In this document: in pieces, positions 8,499 through 17,385 of the stretch
Numbering within the stretch: position 1 is the first letter of the stretch
How the letters are laid out: every line of letters begins with the position of its first letter
Assembly: GCF_001746295.1 (NCBI RefSeq)
Contig: NZ_MJAH01000016.1
Coordinates: 93,178 to 157,177, forward strand
Reading direction: 5' to 3'
DNA: 64,000 nucleotides
DNA from: Streptomyces sp. LUP47B
Lineage (GTDB): Bacteria > Actinomycetota > Actinomycetes > Streptomycetales > Streptomycetaceae
Translations under genes and position numbers: made by a program
The notes under the pieces: model-generated
What the model was told of the DNA's origin: nothing
Seen by the model: only the letters and a program-made list of their open reading frames with translations
Databases searched by the model: none

Positions 8499-8659
8499 GA
8501 ATGAGGTGACGTGCGGACGGCGGTCGCCTCGCGGCGATGGGCTTTATCGAGCTTCAGCCGGACGATCGTCTCCATGAGCAATAGGTGAGGCCTGGGGACA
8601 CTGTCCCCTCCGCAGCCACGTACGAGTCAACGGAGAACCGGGCGCGGTTGTTCCGCCTG

Positions 8660-8999
8660 GGCAGCTGCGGCGGGCCTGCTGACCCGGATGCGCCGTCTGC
8701 ACCGCGACATCACCCTCGTCTGGGCCGACGGCGGCTACACCGGCGGCCTCGTCGGCTGGTGCCGCGACAAACTTGCCCTGACCTTGGAGATCGTCAAGCG
8801 CACCGACGACATGACAGGGTTCGTGGTGCTGCCGAGACGGTGGGTGGCAGAGCGCACGTTCGCGTGGCTGATGAACTCACGTCGTCTGGCCCGTGACTAC
8901 GAGACCCTGCCCGCCACCAGCGAGGCGATGATCCGGCGGCCGGTGGTCACGCGGATGAGCCGGCGTCTGGGACGGCCACGGGCCGCCGGCCGGCACTGA
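8660..8999 (+). pseudogene. IS5-type transposase C-terminal remnant
   Basis: The frame from 8688 shows the end of an IS5/DDE transposase: W-A-D-G-G-Y-T-G-G (second catalytic Asp), V-L-P-R-R-W-V-A-E-R-T-F-A-W-L (catalytic Glu) and R-R-L-A-R-D-Y-E. The N-terminal DNA-binding part and the first Asp are missing. It abuts another remnant on the opposite strand. Confidence 0.8.
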
Positions 9000-9448
9000 A
9001 GGCCCCGGACACCTCCAAGAGGAGCCAACCGCGCTCCGCCAGGCGCCGCGCTTTCGACCGCACTCCCTCGACCTTCGCCGTCTCCGTGGCTAAGCGGCCC
9101 GTGACCCGTGGATCGCTGCTGTTCCCGCACCCCCAGAATGCGCTGATAGTCCGGCGCCAAAACCGTCACCGGCAACCCTTCCCGCCAGGGCGGCACCGTC
9201 GAGCCCGGCACCCGCGCGAGCGACGGCGCCGCTTCCTCCTCGGCCTCGGACCCGGTCACGGAGGTGGTCGCGGCAGCCGAAGCTGGCAGGGCCTCGACCA
9301 GCTCTTCCCGCGCGATCACCCGCCAGTCCAGATCGATCTCCGCGGCCTCCAACACCTCAGCCAACCGGGCGACTTCCTTGCGCAGCCCTTCCACCCGCAC
9401 ACGGGCCGCTGTCTCCCGCTCCTCCAGCATTCCCAGCACCGGCCCCAT
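8947..9448 (-). pseudogene. Frameshifted coiled-coil/HTH transposase-accessory protein
   Basis: The N-terminal half (from ATG 9448) is a heptad-rich coiled coil with E-T-A-A-R-V-R-V-E and V-I-A-R-E-E-L. The winged-helix C-terminal half continues in another frame after about 9110 (G-R-L-A-T-E-T-A-K-V-E-G-V-R-S-K, then E-R-G-W). From memory, such small proteins accompany NF041680-type transposases in Streptomyces; this link is inference. One frameshift breaks it, and its end overlaps the IS5 remnant. Confidence 0.5.
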
Positions 9449-9466
9449 CGCGCACCCCTCGCTCAC

Positions 9467-9860
9467 GGAGCGGAAACAAGCCGCCGGATGCCTCTCTCAT
9501 TCCGAGCTACACCATGCCTGACCAGTAGAAATCAAGTGATCACGATCGGTTGAGATACGGCTTCTCAAGTCATCGGCCTGCGCTGTGCCGGACAGTGACG
9601 GCGTGAGGGGGCGCAGAACATCGACCCCCGTACCGTCCCCCCAACGGCCTCACTGGCCGGGGTGGCCTATCCCGCCTTCGCTCGCGCGGACGACGAAAAG
9701 CAGCGGGCACCCGGCGAGTGGAGCGCGGGCCTGGCTGCGCGGCGGAGCGGAGACCGACGCCGAAGCTGGGATCCGCAGCCAAGGTCACGTCCCTACTCGC
9801 CATCGAGGGACATGGCGTTCATAGGACCCGCGACAACGTTCAAAGCTCGCTTTCGGACCG
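9467..9860. other. Intergenic stretch without recognisable gene
   Basis: About 390 bases between the accessory-protein remnant and the end of the dehydrogenase gene. Only a weak inverted repeat (TTGAGA at 9550-9555 with TCTCAA at 9563-9568) was noticed. Reading frames across it have no family features. Confidence 0.5.
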
Positions 9861-10955
9861 TCAGGCGTTGAGTGCGTCGATCAAAGCCTTGACGACGTCC
9901 TCCGTCGTGGCTGTGCCACCGACGTCGCGGGTCAGGATGCCCGCGGCGGTCGTGGCCTCGATCGCCTTGTTCAGGCGGGCGGCCTGGTCGGGCAGGCCGA
10001 AGTGCTCCAGCATCAGGGCCGCGCTGCCGACCGCACCGATCGGGTTGGCCAGGCCTTGGCCCGCGATGTCCGGCGCGGAGCCGTGCACCGGCTCGAACAT
10101 GCTGGGGAAGCGGCGCTCGGGGTTGAGGTTGGCGCTGGCGGCCAGGCCCAGGCTGCCGGCCAGCGCGCTGCCGAGGTCGGAGAGGATGTCGGCGTTGAGG
10201 TTGGAGGCGACGACGACCGAGAGGTCCTCCGGCTTCAGCACGAACTTCGCCGACATCGCGTCCACGAGCACACTCTCCGTCTCGACGTCCGGGTAGTCGG
10301 CGGCGACGCGCTTGAAGACGTCGTCCCACAGGACCATGCCGTACTGCTGGGCGTTGCTCTTGGTGACGGAGGAGACCTTCTTGTGGGCCCGGGTACGGGC
10401 CAGGTCGAAAGCGAACCGCATGATCCGCTCGCAGCCCACCTCGGTGAACAGGGCCGACTGGACGGCGACTTCACCCCCAGGGCCGCGCCCGCCGAGGTTG
10501 CGGCCGCCGAGGCCCGCGTACTCGCCCTCGCTGTTCTCACGGACGACGACCCAGTCCAGCTCCGTGTCGTCGGCCTTGCGCAGCGGACTCTGGACTCCGG
10601 GCAGGAAGTGCACGGGGCGGACATTGGCCCACTGGTCGAAGTTCTGGCAGATCTTCAGGCGCAGACCCCACAGGCTGACGTGGTCGGGGACGGTGGGCCA
10701 GCCGACCGCGCCGAAGTAGATCGCGTCGAAGTCCTTGAGCCGCTCCAGGCCGTCGTCGTCCATCATCTTGCCCGTGCGCCCGTAGAACTCGCAGCCCCAG
10801 GGGAACTCCTCCCAGGCGAAGGCGAACGGGGCGGCGGAGCTCTTGGAGGTCTCGGCCAGGGCGTCCAGAACGGCTCGCCCGGCGCCGACGACCTCCTTGC
10901 CCACCCCGTCGGCGGGGATGGCGGCGATGCGGAACGTGCGGGGTGCGGCTGTCAT
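9861..10955 (-). CDS. Tartrate dehydrogenase / isopropylmalate-dehydrogenase family enzyme
   Basis: A 364-residue beta-decarboxylating dehydrogenase. Conserved residues are R99, R113 and R139 for the carboxylates, K199 as catalytic Lys (S-V-T-K-S-N) and D232, D256 and D260 for the metal. P-W-G-C-E-F-Y and V-S-L-W-G-L-R-L resemble tartrate dehydrogenase/D-malate dehydrogenase rather than LeuB. Such enzymes turn tartrate into oxaloglycolate or D-glycerate, or D-malate into pyruvate. A dicarboxylate symporter, glycerate kinase and LysR gene upstream on the same strand support tartrate use. ATG 10955 is the start. Confidence 0.87.
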   Translation of the reverse strand: MTAAPRTFRIAAIPADGVGKEVVGAGRAVLDALAETSKSSAAPFAFAWEEFPWGCEFYGRTGKMMDDDGLERLKDFDAIYFGAVGWPTVPDHVSLWGLRLKICQNFDQWANVRPVHFLPGVQSPLRKADDTELDWVVVRENSEGEYAGLGGRNLGGRGPGGEVAVQSALFTEVGCERIMRFAFDLARTRAHKKVSSVTKSNAQQYGMVLWDDVFKRVAADYPDVETESVLVDAMSAKFVLKPEDLSVVVASNLNADILSDLGSALAGSLGLAASANLNPERRFPSMFEPVHGSAPDIAGQGLANPIGAVGSAALMLEHFGLPDQAARLNKAIEATTAAGILTRDVGGTATTEDVVKALIDALNA

Positions 10956-11043
10956 GGGTGCCTCCGGCTCGCTGTCGTGCGGTCGGATTCGAGTCAACAC
11001 ACCGACGTCACGGCACGTCCAAGACCTGCTTTCGATACGACGT

Positions 11044-11058
11044 ATAGGCGTGGCCGAT
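11044..11058. promoter_or_regulatory. Candidate LysR site upstream of the dehydrogenase
   Basis: ATAGGCGTGGCCGAT, a T-N11-A type dyad about 90-105 bp before the dehydrogenase start. It matches 12 of 15 bases of the perfect dyad at 14666-14680, which lies at nearly the same distance from dctA. Confidence 0.55.
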
Positions 11059-11068
11059 CGGTCCTGCG

Positions 11069-11968
11069 TCACGCGTCGCGTGCCCGCCGCTGCGCCAGCG
11101 ACTCTGTGAGCGTGAGGAAGGCGCGCGCGGCCGGGGTCAGGTGGGCGGGCAGGCTGACCATAGCCACGTGGAGGTGGGCGGTCGGCTCGATGGGCGCGAC
11201 CACCGCGCCGCAGCGGCGGGCCAGCCGGGTCCATGAGGAGGGCAGCACCGCGACGCCGACCCCGGTGAGGACCAGCGGCAGGATCGACGTGCGGTGGTCG
11301 ACGACCGTCACGATCTCCGTTCCGGTGCCGCCCGCGGTGATGTCGTCGACGATGTCGCGCATCAGGCTGCCGGTGCGGGAGGCGATGAGCTTCTGGCCGG
11401 CGAGGCCCTCGGGGCGGATCGTGACGTCGTCCTCGATCGCCCCGCCGGGTGCGGCGACGACCACGAACGGCTGGTCCTCGACATGCAGGACGTCGAGCCC
11501 GGACGGGTGCACGGGGGCGGCACTGCCCAGCAGGCCCAGTTCGCAGGCGCCGCTGCGGACCAGGGAGACGACCTCGTCCGGGGTGAAGGCGGCCTGGGTG
11601 CTCACCGTCACCGACGGATGCAGCTCGGCGAAGCGGTTGATGAGGGTGGTGAGCGGTTCGATACCGGGCGAGGGCATGGTGGCGACCTCGACGGTGCCGC
11701 CGTGCAGCCCGGCGAGCGCGGCGGCGGTGTCCCGTACGGCGTCCAGGTCCCGCAGCACCCGCCGGCTCGGCTCCAGCAGTTCCGCACCGGCCTCGCTCAG
11801 TACGACGCCCCGCCCCACCCGGTGGAACAGCGCCACCCCGAGATCGGCCTCCAGGTTCGCCATCGCCTGGGACAGCGATGGCTGGGCCACGTGGAGCGCG
11901 GCGGCGGCCTTGCTGAAACCGCCCTGCTCGACGATGGCGAGGAAGTACTCCAACTGCCGGGCGTCCAC
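11069..11968 (-). CDS. LysR family transcriptional regulator of the tartrate cluster
   Basis: A 299-residue LysR protein. The N-terminal winged helix includes F-S-K-A-A-A-A-L-H-V-A-Q-P-S-L-S-Q recognition helix; the effector-binding domain starts near residue 90. Start GTG 11968. It sits between the glycerate kinase and the dehydrogenase on the same strand, 42 bp after the first. Two related dyads, one before dctA and one before the dehydrogenase, are likely binding sites, so it is probably the activator for tartrate or dicarboxylate uptake and breakdown. Confidence 0.9.
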   Translation of the reverse strand: MDARQLEYFLAIVEQGGFSKAAAALHVAQPSLSQAMANLEADLGVALFHRVGRGVVLSEAGAELLEPSRRVLRDLDAVRDTAAALAGLHGGTVEVATMPSPGIEPLTTLINRFAELHPSVTVSTQAAFTPDEVVSLVRSGACELGLLGSAAPVHPSGLDVLHVEDQPFVVVAAPGGAIEDDVTIRPEGLAGQKLIASRTGSLMRDIVDDITAGGTGTEIVTVVDHRTSILPLVLTGVGVAVLPSSWTRLARRCGAVVAPIEPTAHLHVAMVSLPAHLTPAARAFLTLTESLAQRRARDA

Positions 11969-12010
11969 CGTGCCTCCCCACTCTGTGCTGGTACGACAGG
12001 CGGAGCGAGC

Positions 12011-13162
12011 CTACCTGCCGGTTTCCGTTCCTCCGCGTCCGATCCAACGGTCGGCGAGGGTCCGCCCGCACTGGGCGAGCAGCCGCGCGGACAGGGCGCT
12101 GTCCTGCGCGCAGTCCTGGTCGGTCAGGTCCGTCAGGGCCTGGACGGAATGGAAGTGGGCGGCGGTCCGGTCCGCGGGCAGGGTGCAGCGGCCGGCCACC
12201 GCGTGCACCGCCACTCCCAGTCGACGGGCCCGCCGGGCGAGCGCGACCGGCAGCTTGCCCGACAGCGACTGTTCGTCGAGGCTGCCTTCGCCGGTCACGA
12301 CGAAGTCGCTCCCGGCCAGCAGGTCGTCGGCTCCGAGTAGGTTGAGGAAGTAATCGGCCCCTGAGCACACCCGTCCGCCCAGCAGCATCCCGGCGTATCC
12401 CAGCCCGCCGGCCGCACCGGCACCGCGGATTTCGGCAAGACCTGCCGCCTCAGTGACGGCGGCCGCCTCCAGTCGCCGTACGAAACCGGCGAGCGCGCGG
12501 TCCAGTTCCCGCACTTCGCTTGCGGTCGCCCCCTTCTGAGGACTGTAGACGGCGGCCGTGCCCGTCGTCCCGAGCAACGGGTTGTCCACATCGGTGGCGA
12601 GGACGACGTCGACTCCCGCCAAAGCCGCGCGTGCCTGGGCGAGGTCGACGGTACGGAGATCGGCGAGTCCTGAGCCGCCCGGGCCGATGGGTGTGCCGTT
12701 CTCCCGGGCCAGCACCGCACTGAGGGACTGCAGCATGCCCGCGCCGCCGTCGGTGGTGGCGACCCCGCCCAGGGCGAGGACGATCGTGTCCGCTCCGCCT
12801 GTCAGCGCGTACTGGAGGGCCTCACCGATGCCCCGGCTCGTGGCCGTGAGCGGTACCTTGCGCCCGCCCGGCAGGACGCCGAGTCCGCAGATGGCCGCCG
12901 CCTCGATGAGGACGGTACCGCCGTGCACCGCGACCTCGGCCGTGACTGGCCGGCCTACCGGCCCGGTTACCGTGATCTTCTCGGGGCTGAACCGGCCCGC
13001 GCAGGCGGCGGCCACGCTCCCCTCGCCCCCGTCCGCCAGCGCGAGTCGGTCGACCCGGGCGTGGGGGGCGGCTTCCAGTAGCCCGCGTTCAAGTGCGCGG
13101 GCGGCCTCGTCGGCGCTCAGGGAGCCCTTGAACTTGTCCGGGGCTATCAGCACGGACACCAT
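12011..13162 (-). CDS. Glycerate kinase (GlxK/GarK type I)
   Basis: A 383-residue kinase of the bacterial glycerate 2-kinase family. The N-terminus I-A-P-D-K-F-K-G-S-L-S-A, the nucleotide region A-L-G-G-V-A-T-T-D-G-G-A-G and the tail V-T-G-E-G-S-L-D-E-Q-S-L-S-G-K are diagnostic. It phosphorylates D-glycerate to 2-phosphoglycerate, feeding glycolysis. ATG 13162 overlaps the dctA stop (TGATG), so the two are translationally coupled. The same open frame continues upstream through dctA on the minus strand, but that extension is a GC-driven shadow. Confidence 0.93.
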   Translation of the reverse strand: MVSVLIAPDKFKGSLSADEAARALERGLLEAAPHARVDRLALADGGEGSVAAACAGRFSPEKITVTGPVGRPVTAEVAVHGGTVLIEAAAICGLGVLPGGRKVPLTATSRGIGEALQYALTGGADTIVLALGGVATTDGGAGMLQSLSAVLARENGTPIGPGGSGLADLRTVDLAQARAALAGVDVVLATDVDNPLLGTTGTAAVYSPQKGATASEVRELDRALAGFVRRLEAAAVTEAAGLAEIRGAGAAGGLGYAGMLLGGRVCSGADYFLNLLGADDLLAGSDFVVTGEGSLDEQSLSGKLPVALARRARRLGVAVHAVAGRCTLPADRTAAHFHSVQALTDLTDQDCAQDSALSARLLAQCGRTLADRWIGRGGTETGR

Positions 13163-14556
13163 CAGGACGGCACCTCGGCGGTCTGCGGGACGGGGGACGG
13201 GGCGACCGGCCGGACGTCTTCGGCCTCGGTGGTCAGCGGCGGCTCGCCCGCCTTGCCGGCCAGCACCGCTCGAGCCCGCTCCACGTCCAGACCGTTCTCC
13301 CACTTGGCGACGAACAGAGTGGCGACGGCGTTGCCGAAGAAGTTGACCAAGGCCCGGCACTCTGACATGAACTTGTCGATGCCGAAGATGAGCATGATGC
13401 CCGCCGCCGGAACGGAGCCGACCGTCGACAGTGTCGCGGTAAGCGCGATGAACCCGCCGCCCGCGACGCCCGCGGCACCCTTGGACGTCAACAACATGAC
13501 GGCCAGGAGCACGAGTTGCTGGCCGACGGAGAGGGAGGTGTCGGTGGCCTGGGCTATGTAGAGGGTGGCCAGCGAGAGGTAGATCGCCGCGCCGTCGAGG
13601 TTGAAGCTGTAGCCGGTCGGCACCACCAGGCCGACCGTGGACCGCTCCGCACCCATGAACTGGAGCTTGCGCATCAGTCCGGGAAGGGCGGGCTCGGCGG
13701 TCGAGGTGCCGAGGATCAGCCAGAACTCCTCCTTGAAGTAGCGGAAGAGCTGGAAGATGTTCAGCCGCACGTACAGGGCGAGCACAGCACCGAGCACGAC
13801 GACGACGAAAACGGCGGAGGTGACGTAGAAGAGGAGGATCAGCGAGCCGAGGCTGGTCAGGGTGGACAGGCCGAACTTCCCGATGGCGTACGACATCGCG
13901 CCGAAGGCGCCGAGCGGGGCAGCCTTCATGACGAACGACAGGACCTTGAAGACGACCTCGGTCAGGCGTCCCACGGCCGCGATGATCGGCTCGCCCGTCT
14001 TCCCCACCATCTTCACCGCAATGCCGAAGACGACGGCCAGGAAGATGACCTGAAGGATGTTCCCCTCGACGAACGGGCCGAAGAAGCTGTTCGGCACGAT
14101 GTTGGTGAGGAACTCCCACCAGTGCTGGTGCTCCCCCTGCGAGACGTACTGGCTCGCGTCGCCAGACGTCTTCAGTGTCGACGGGTCGGCGTGCACGCCG
14201 TCGCCGAGCCGGAAGATGTTGATCGCCACCAGACCCGTCAGGAGAGCGGCGATCGTGCCGACCTGAAAGTAGGTCAGCGCCTTGATCCCGGTGCGTCCGA
14301 CCTTCTTTAGGTCCGCGACGCCGACGATGCCACCGATGATCGTCAAAAAGACGATCGGGCCGATCAGCATCTTCATCGCGGTGATGAACGTCGTGCCGAT
14401 CGGCTCCATGTCGGTGGCCAGATCCGGCCACCGCCAGCCCAGCACGACGCCGATCACGATCGCCACCAGCACCTGGACGTACAACTGCCGATACCACGGC
14501 TTCACCGTGATGCGCGCGGCTTGCTCGGCTCGTCCGTTGTCCGGGGTATGCGTCAT
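13162..14556 (-). CDS. dctA: Cation:C4-dicarboxylate symporter (DctA/GltP family)
   Basis: A 464-residue membrane carrier of the DAACS family, with about eight transmembrane helices and two re-entrant loops. Signatures are the Gly/Thr-rich R-I-K-like start, the serine-rich loop around S-K-G-A-A-G-V-A-G-G-G-F, and the metal/substrate motifs P-T-G-Y-S-F-N-L-D-G and R-A-L-V-N-F-F-G-N-A-V-A-T. Family members import succinate, malate, fumarate and related acids with protons or Na+. It begins a minus-strand operon with glycerate kinase; tartrate as the cargo is inferred from the neighbours. Confidence 0.93.
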   Translation of the reverse strand: MTHTPDNGRAEQAARITVKPWYRQLYVQVLVAIVIGVVLGWRWPDLATDMEPIGTTFITAMKMLIGPIVFLTIIGGIVGVADLKKVGRTGIKALTYFQVGTIAALLTGLVAINIFRLGDGVHADPSTLKTSGDASQYVSQGEHQHWWEFLTNIVPNSFFGPFVEGNILQVIFLAVVFGIAVKMVGKTGEPIIAAVGRLTEVVFKVLSFVMKAAPLGAFGAMSYAIGKFGLSTLTSLGSLILLFYVTSAVFVVVVLGAVLALYVRLNIFQLFRYFKEEFWLILGTSTAEPALPGLMRKLQFMGAERSTVGLVVPTGYSFNLDGAAIYLSLATLYIAQATDTSLSVGQQLVLLAVMLLTSKGAAGVAGGGFIALTATLSTVGSVPAAGIMLIFGIDKFMSECRALVNFFGNAVATLFVAKWENGLDVERARAVLAGKAGEPPLTTEAEDVRPVAPSPVPQTAEVPS

Positions 14557-14665
14557 TGCAGCCTCCCTGATCGCGCGACACCGAGCCCGATCGGTACGCG
14601 CCGACTTTCGCCACAGTGAACCGGGCCACAGATGAGGGGTCCACGACCAAAAATCGATGCCCCGT

Positions 14666-14680
14666 ATAGGCCAGGCCTAT
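14666..14680. promoter_or_regulatory. Candidate LysR site upstream of dctA
   Basis: ATAGGCCAGGCCTAT is a perfect dyad with 7-bp arms around one base, about 110-125 bp before dctA. The related site at 11044-11058 lies before the dehydrogenase. The rest of 14557-14930 shows no gene. Confidence 0.6.
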
Positions 14681-14939
14681 CAGTACCGGCACAGGCCGCA
14701 GGCTCCACTGCGCGAGTGAAGGCCACCCGCGCATGACTGAGTGGATGTGCTCTGGTCGGGTCGCCTCCCTGGGTCGTGCGTCGCACCGGCGAGAGGGCCG
14801 GGCGACTGGCAGTCGACACCTTGACGGCGTCGACCTCCGCCCAGCCCGCCCCACGACGGCTCGACCATGCCGAGTAGTCTCTTCTCGCGCCGGCTCAGGG
14901 CGCGCGGGCGTCGCCGACGGTCAGGTCGCCAGAGAGCGG

Positions 14940-15105
14940 GAGGCTACACGAGACGAGCCGCTCCTTCGGTCCATACCCGGCCCCACTGCCAGCCAGGTAC
15001 GACGCTGTCGCCAGGTGCAGTCCGTGCCACGGGGGATCTCGGAGACGGTGAGAGCCGGCTCCTCGGGTGTGAACACCTCACGGATCCGTACCGCCCGCGA
15101 CATAA
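14940..15105 (-). pseudogene. Degenerate IclR N-terminal remnant
   Basis: The minus-strand frame reads R-A-V-R-I-R-E-V-F-T-P-E-E-P-A-L-T-V-S-E-I, closely matching the N-terminus of the better-preserved IclR remnant at 15478-15908 (R-A-V-R-I-F-E-A-F-T-P-E-E-S-A-L-T-V-S-A-I). After about 35 residues it degenerates. It is a second, more decayed copy. Confidence 0.65.
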
Positions 15106-15203
15106 CTGACTCAGCCGTTGTCGGCGGCGGCTGAATCGTGGTTCTGGATCACTTTTAGTGCCGGAGCCACGGAGGGTCACCACAACCGCGATCATGAACG
15201 GCC

Positions 15204-15280
15204 TCACGCTGCGAGGAGGACCCGCTTGCGGAGCAGGTCGAAGTTGGCCCAGCCGAACATCTGCCGTTTCAGCATCTTAA
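15204..15280 (-). pseudogene. ISL3 transposase C-terminal tail
   Basis: The frame L-K-M-L-K-R-Q-M-F-G-W-A-N-F-D-L-L-R-K-R ending at the stop at 15204-15206 is the typical end of ISL3 transposases. The sequence from 15140 (GGTTCTGGATCAC) may be its terminal repeat (inference). Nothing else of the element remains in 15110-15325. Confidence 0.6.
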
Positions 15281-15325
15281 AAGTTACGTGGAATCTGCCA
15301 GGGTGATCATGTCTCCTCCACGGAC

Positions 15326-15478
15326 TTGGGAGATGGCTTGAGCGGCACGACGGTGCTCAAGGAGAAGTGGGCGGTGCTCGGCCGGCACGAGCAGGCGGCA
15401 GGCTGGCTGACGGTCTGGACGGATCTGGGACGGGCACCGCGCACGATCGATGCCTACGGCCGGGGACTGGCCCGCAAG
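15326..15478 (+). pseudogene. Tyrosine recombinase N-terminal fragment
   Basis: The frame reads T-V-L-K-E-K-W, then G-R-A-P-R-T-I-D-A-Y-G-R-G-L-A, the SAM-like core-binding domain of Streptomyces phage-type integrases. It stops making sense at about 15478, where the minus-strand IclR remnant begins, so an IclR/integrase deletion junction is likely. A C-terminal integrase tail lies at 57618-57728. Confidence 0.6.
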
Positions 15479-15908
15479 TCGGCGGGGCCGTGGGCGAGGA
15501 GGACCAGGCCCCTGGAGGAGGCGTGCAGGGGCACACGGCCCGCGATGCGGGCGTAGTTGATCACGGCCTCAGCACATCTTCGCCGTCCAGCACCCCGAGC
15601 TGCACATGGTGGCCGACGACGTCGTGGACGCCCTCCATGAACGGCATGGCCGCGTTGCGCAGCGACAGGGTGGGCGAGGCCCGGGTGTCCAGTTCCCACA
15701 GGCGCATGCCGATCCGCACCCGTCGGTCGTCGTCCCGGGTCAGGAACCCGTACGAGACCAGCTCGGCCACCAGCCGCGACACGGTCGCCACGTGCAGCCC
15801 GGTACGCCGGGAGATCGCCGAGACGGTCAGAGCCGACTCCTCCGGCGTGAACGCCTCGAAGATCCGCACGGCCCTCGCCAGAACCGACTCGCCGTTCTGT
15901 GTCCTCAC
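15478..15908 (-). pseudogene. Truncated, frameshifted IclR family regulator
   Basis: ATG 15908 starts an intact IclR winged helix (V-S-A-I-S-R-R-T-G-L-H-V-A-T-V-S-R) and the beginning of the effector domain (H-H-V-Q-L-G-V-L-D-G-E-D). A small deletion near 15560 shifts the frame; the next block (V-I-N-Y-A-R-I-A-G-R) continues to about 15478 and then ends at an integrase fragment. About half of the usual 250 residues are missing. No target can be proposed. Confidence 0.75.
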
Positions 15909-16089
15909 CTCGCCATCATCGGATCCCTTCCCGCCACGTCAAGCCCACGGTTCGCCTTGGTGGCGGGCTCTGGGACCAGCGTCTCTGGAACTCTTGAGGA
16001 TCCTGGGTTATCGCGTGGTCCCGAGGGGTGGAAGCGGTAACGAGCGCGGACGAGTCCGGGCCGATCCTTGGGCAGAGCCCGTATGCGGG

Positions 16090-16340
16090 CGTCACTGGCG
16101 GTGACGCGATGCCGACGTGCGATCCCTGGCCACCGGCCGTACCGGTCCGGCCTCGAGGGCCCCGCGGCAGAGGTCGGCGAACGCCTGTGCTCGTCTGGTG
16201 AGGTTGGCGCAGGCCCGGCCAGGCGAGCAGCACGGGCATGTCCGGCACCTGCTCCCGGATCTCGCATTCGGCCAGCGGTACGCCCTCGTGGCTGATGCCG
16301 GAGGCGGGCCGCTGGATCAGAAGAGTGACCGGAGCGCCGT
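16090..16340 (-). pseudogene. Possible LysR effector-domain remnant
   Basis: The minus-strand frame reads L-A-E-C-E-I-R-E-Q-V-P-D-M-P-V-L-L-A-W-P-G, followed in another frame by A-F-A-D-L-C-R-G-A-L-E-A-G. This order resembles the C-terminus of LysR effector domains with one frameshift. No N-terminal half is present. The match rests on short motifs only. Confidence 0.35.
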
Positions 16341-16374
16341 GGCGCCTCGATGTAACAAGGACGTGTCGAGGGTG

Positions 16375-16380
16375 TTGACA
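16375..16380 (+). promoter_or_regulatory. -35 element of operator-A promoter
   Basis: TTGACA within GGTGTTGACA, 25 bp before operator A. The same 10-mer and spacing recur, reversed, at operator F (40.2 kb), suggesting duplicated promoters. Confidence 0.55.
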
Positions 16381-16405
16381 CCGGGCATTGAGACGGCCCA
16401 CTCTT

Positions 16406-16421
16406 GCGCAAACGATAGCAC
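16406..16421. promoter_or_regulatory. LacI-type operator A
   Basis: GCGCAAACGATAGCAC, reverse complement GTGCTATCGTTTGCGC. One of eight copies of core GCTATCGWTDGC in the window. It lies about 340 bp before the SnoaL-like gene. The intervening 16422-16757 shows no other gene. Confidence 0.75.
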
Positions 16422-16757
16422 TGACCCTCTGGGGAGGGAGGCCCCTCCCATGACACCACTCCCACATCGTGCGCGAGCGCAATGACCTCCGACCCACGTC
16501 GTCATTCGACTTGGTCGACGTAAAACCATAAGCACCGTGGAGCAGGCCGAACCCGAGCCGAATTCACGGTCCCCCGGTCCGCCTCCACCCCTCCGCTGCC
16601 CGGATGGCACACCCACGCCATCCTTCGGGCGCGGTCCTGCCGACCGCTCGTCGGCCGGTGACGGGCCCATGGCGCCGCTCTCGGTTCCCTGTCGCCTCGG
16701 TCCTCACGGAGCCGTGCGAGGGGGCGTACATCGACACCCATCAGAAAGGACTGGCAC

Positions 16758-17168
16758 ATGGCGCCGACAATGCCGGACGAACGGGTGGTGGAGGCGGTCG
16801 CCGACGCGTTCGCCCGAATCGCAGCAGAGGGCGATGTCGAGGCCTTGCGCGCGTTGTACACGGACGACGCGCGGGTCTGGCACAACACCGATGACACGGT
16901 GAAGACGGTCGAGGAGAGCCTGGTGTTCTTCGAAGGGCTGCTCAGCGTCACCAGCAAGCGCTGGTACGAGGACGTCCGGCTCACGCGGACCGCGACCGGT
17001 TACGTCGACCAGCACTACATGTGCGCGATGTTGAAGACGGGTGAAGAAGTGCGGGTCTCGATCTGTGCTGTCGTCACGCTGGAGGGCGAACGCGTGAAGC
17101 GGGTTGACGAATACATCGAGTCCGGGGCGTGCGGGCCGGTCACAGCGGCGCTGATGCGCGGGCGCTGA
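16758..17168 (+). CDS. SnoaL/NTF2-like protein
   Basis: A 136-residue protein with the cone-shaped NTF2/SnoaL fold: an N-terminal helix pair followed by L-Y-T-D-D-A-R-V-W-H-N and a curved sheet ending in R-V-K-R-V-D-E-Y-I-E-S. Members include ketosteroid isomerase-like isomerases, hydratases and cyclases. Start ATG 16758 with AGAAAGGA upstream. Operator A lies upstream and operator B lies between this gene and the SDR, so it probably belongs to the LacI regulon and may isomerise or hydrate an intermediate. Confidence 0.8.
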   Translation: MAPTMPDERVVEAVADAFARIAAEGDVEALRALYTDDARVWHNTDDTVKTVEESLVFFEGLLSVTSKRWYEDVRLTRTATGYVDQHYMCAMLKTGEEVRVSICAVVTLEGERVKRVDEYIESGACGPVTAALMRGR

Positions 17169-17242
17169 TCGGCTCTGCAGCCCCCATAGGACTGAGTGAT
17201 TCGCCGAGTGGGAAACGGGGGCAGAGTGACGTGAGCCATAAG

Positions 17243-17258
17243 ATGCTAACGATAGCAT
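17243..17258. promoter_or_regulatory. LacI-type operator B
   Basis: ATGCTAACGATAGCAT, overlapping a possible -10 hexamer TAAGAT (17239-17244). It lies 127 bp before the SDR start and heads the SDR/ABC importer genes. Confidence 0.8.
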
Positions 17259-17385
17259 GTCAGAGTCGCTCGCGTTCCTTTTCCTGCAAGGTTCCTCACC
17301 TGCGAACTGCTCGCCGTTTCCTGCAACTGCCGCGGGCGCCGACTCGGTGCCTGCCGACTGACACCGAACGACGAAGGAGCAAGAG

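Noticed and set aside
10002..12353. A 783-codon plus-strand open frame
   Set aside because: It is antisense to the dehydrogenase and LysR genes, both of which have clear family motifs; long shadow frames are normal at this GC content.
12011..14854. A 947-codon minus-strand frame running through glycerate kinase and beyond
   Set aside because: Only the part from 13162 down has kinase homology; the upstream part is out of frame with the clear symporter gene and is Arg/Pro-rich.
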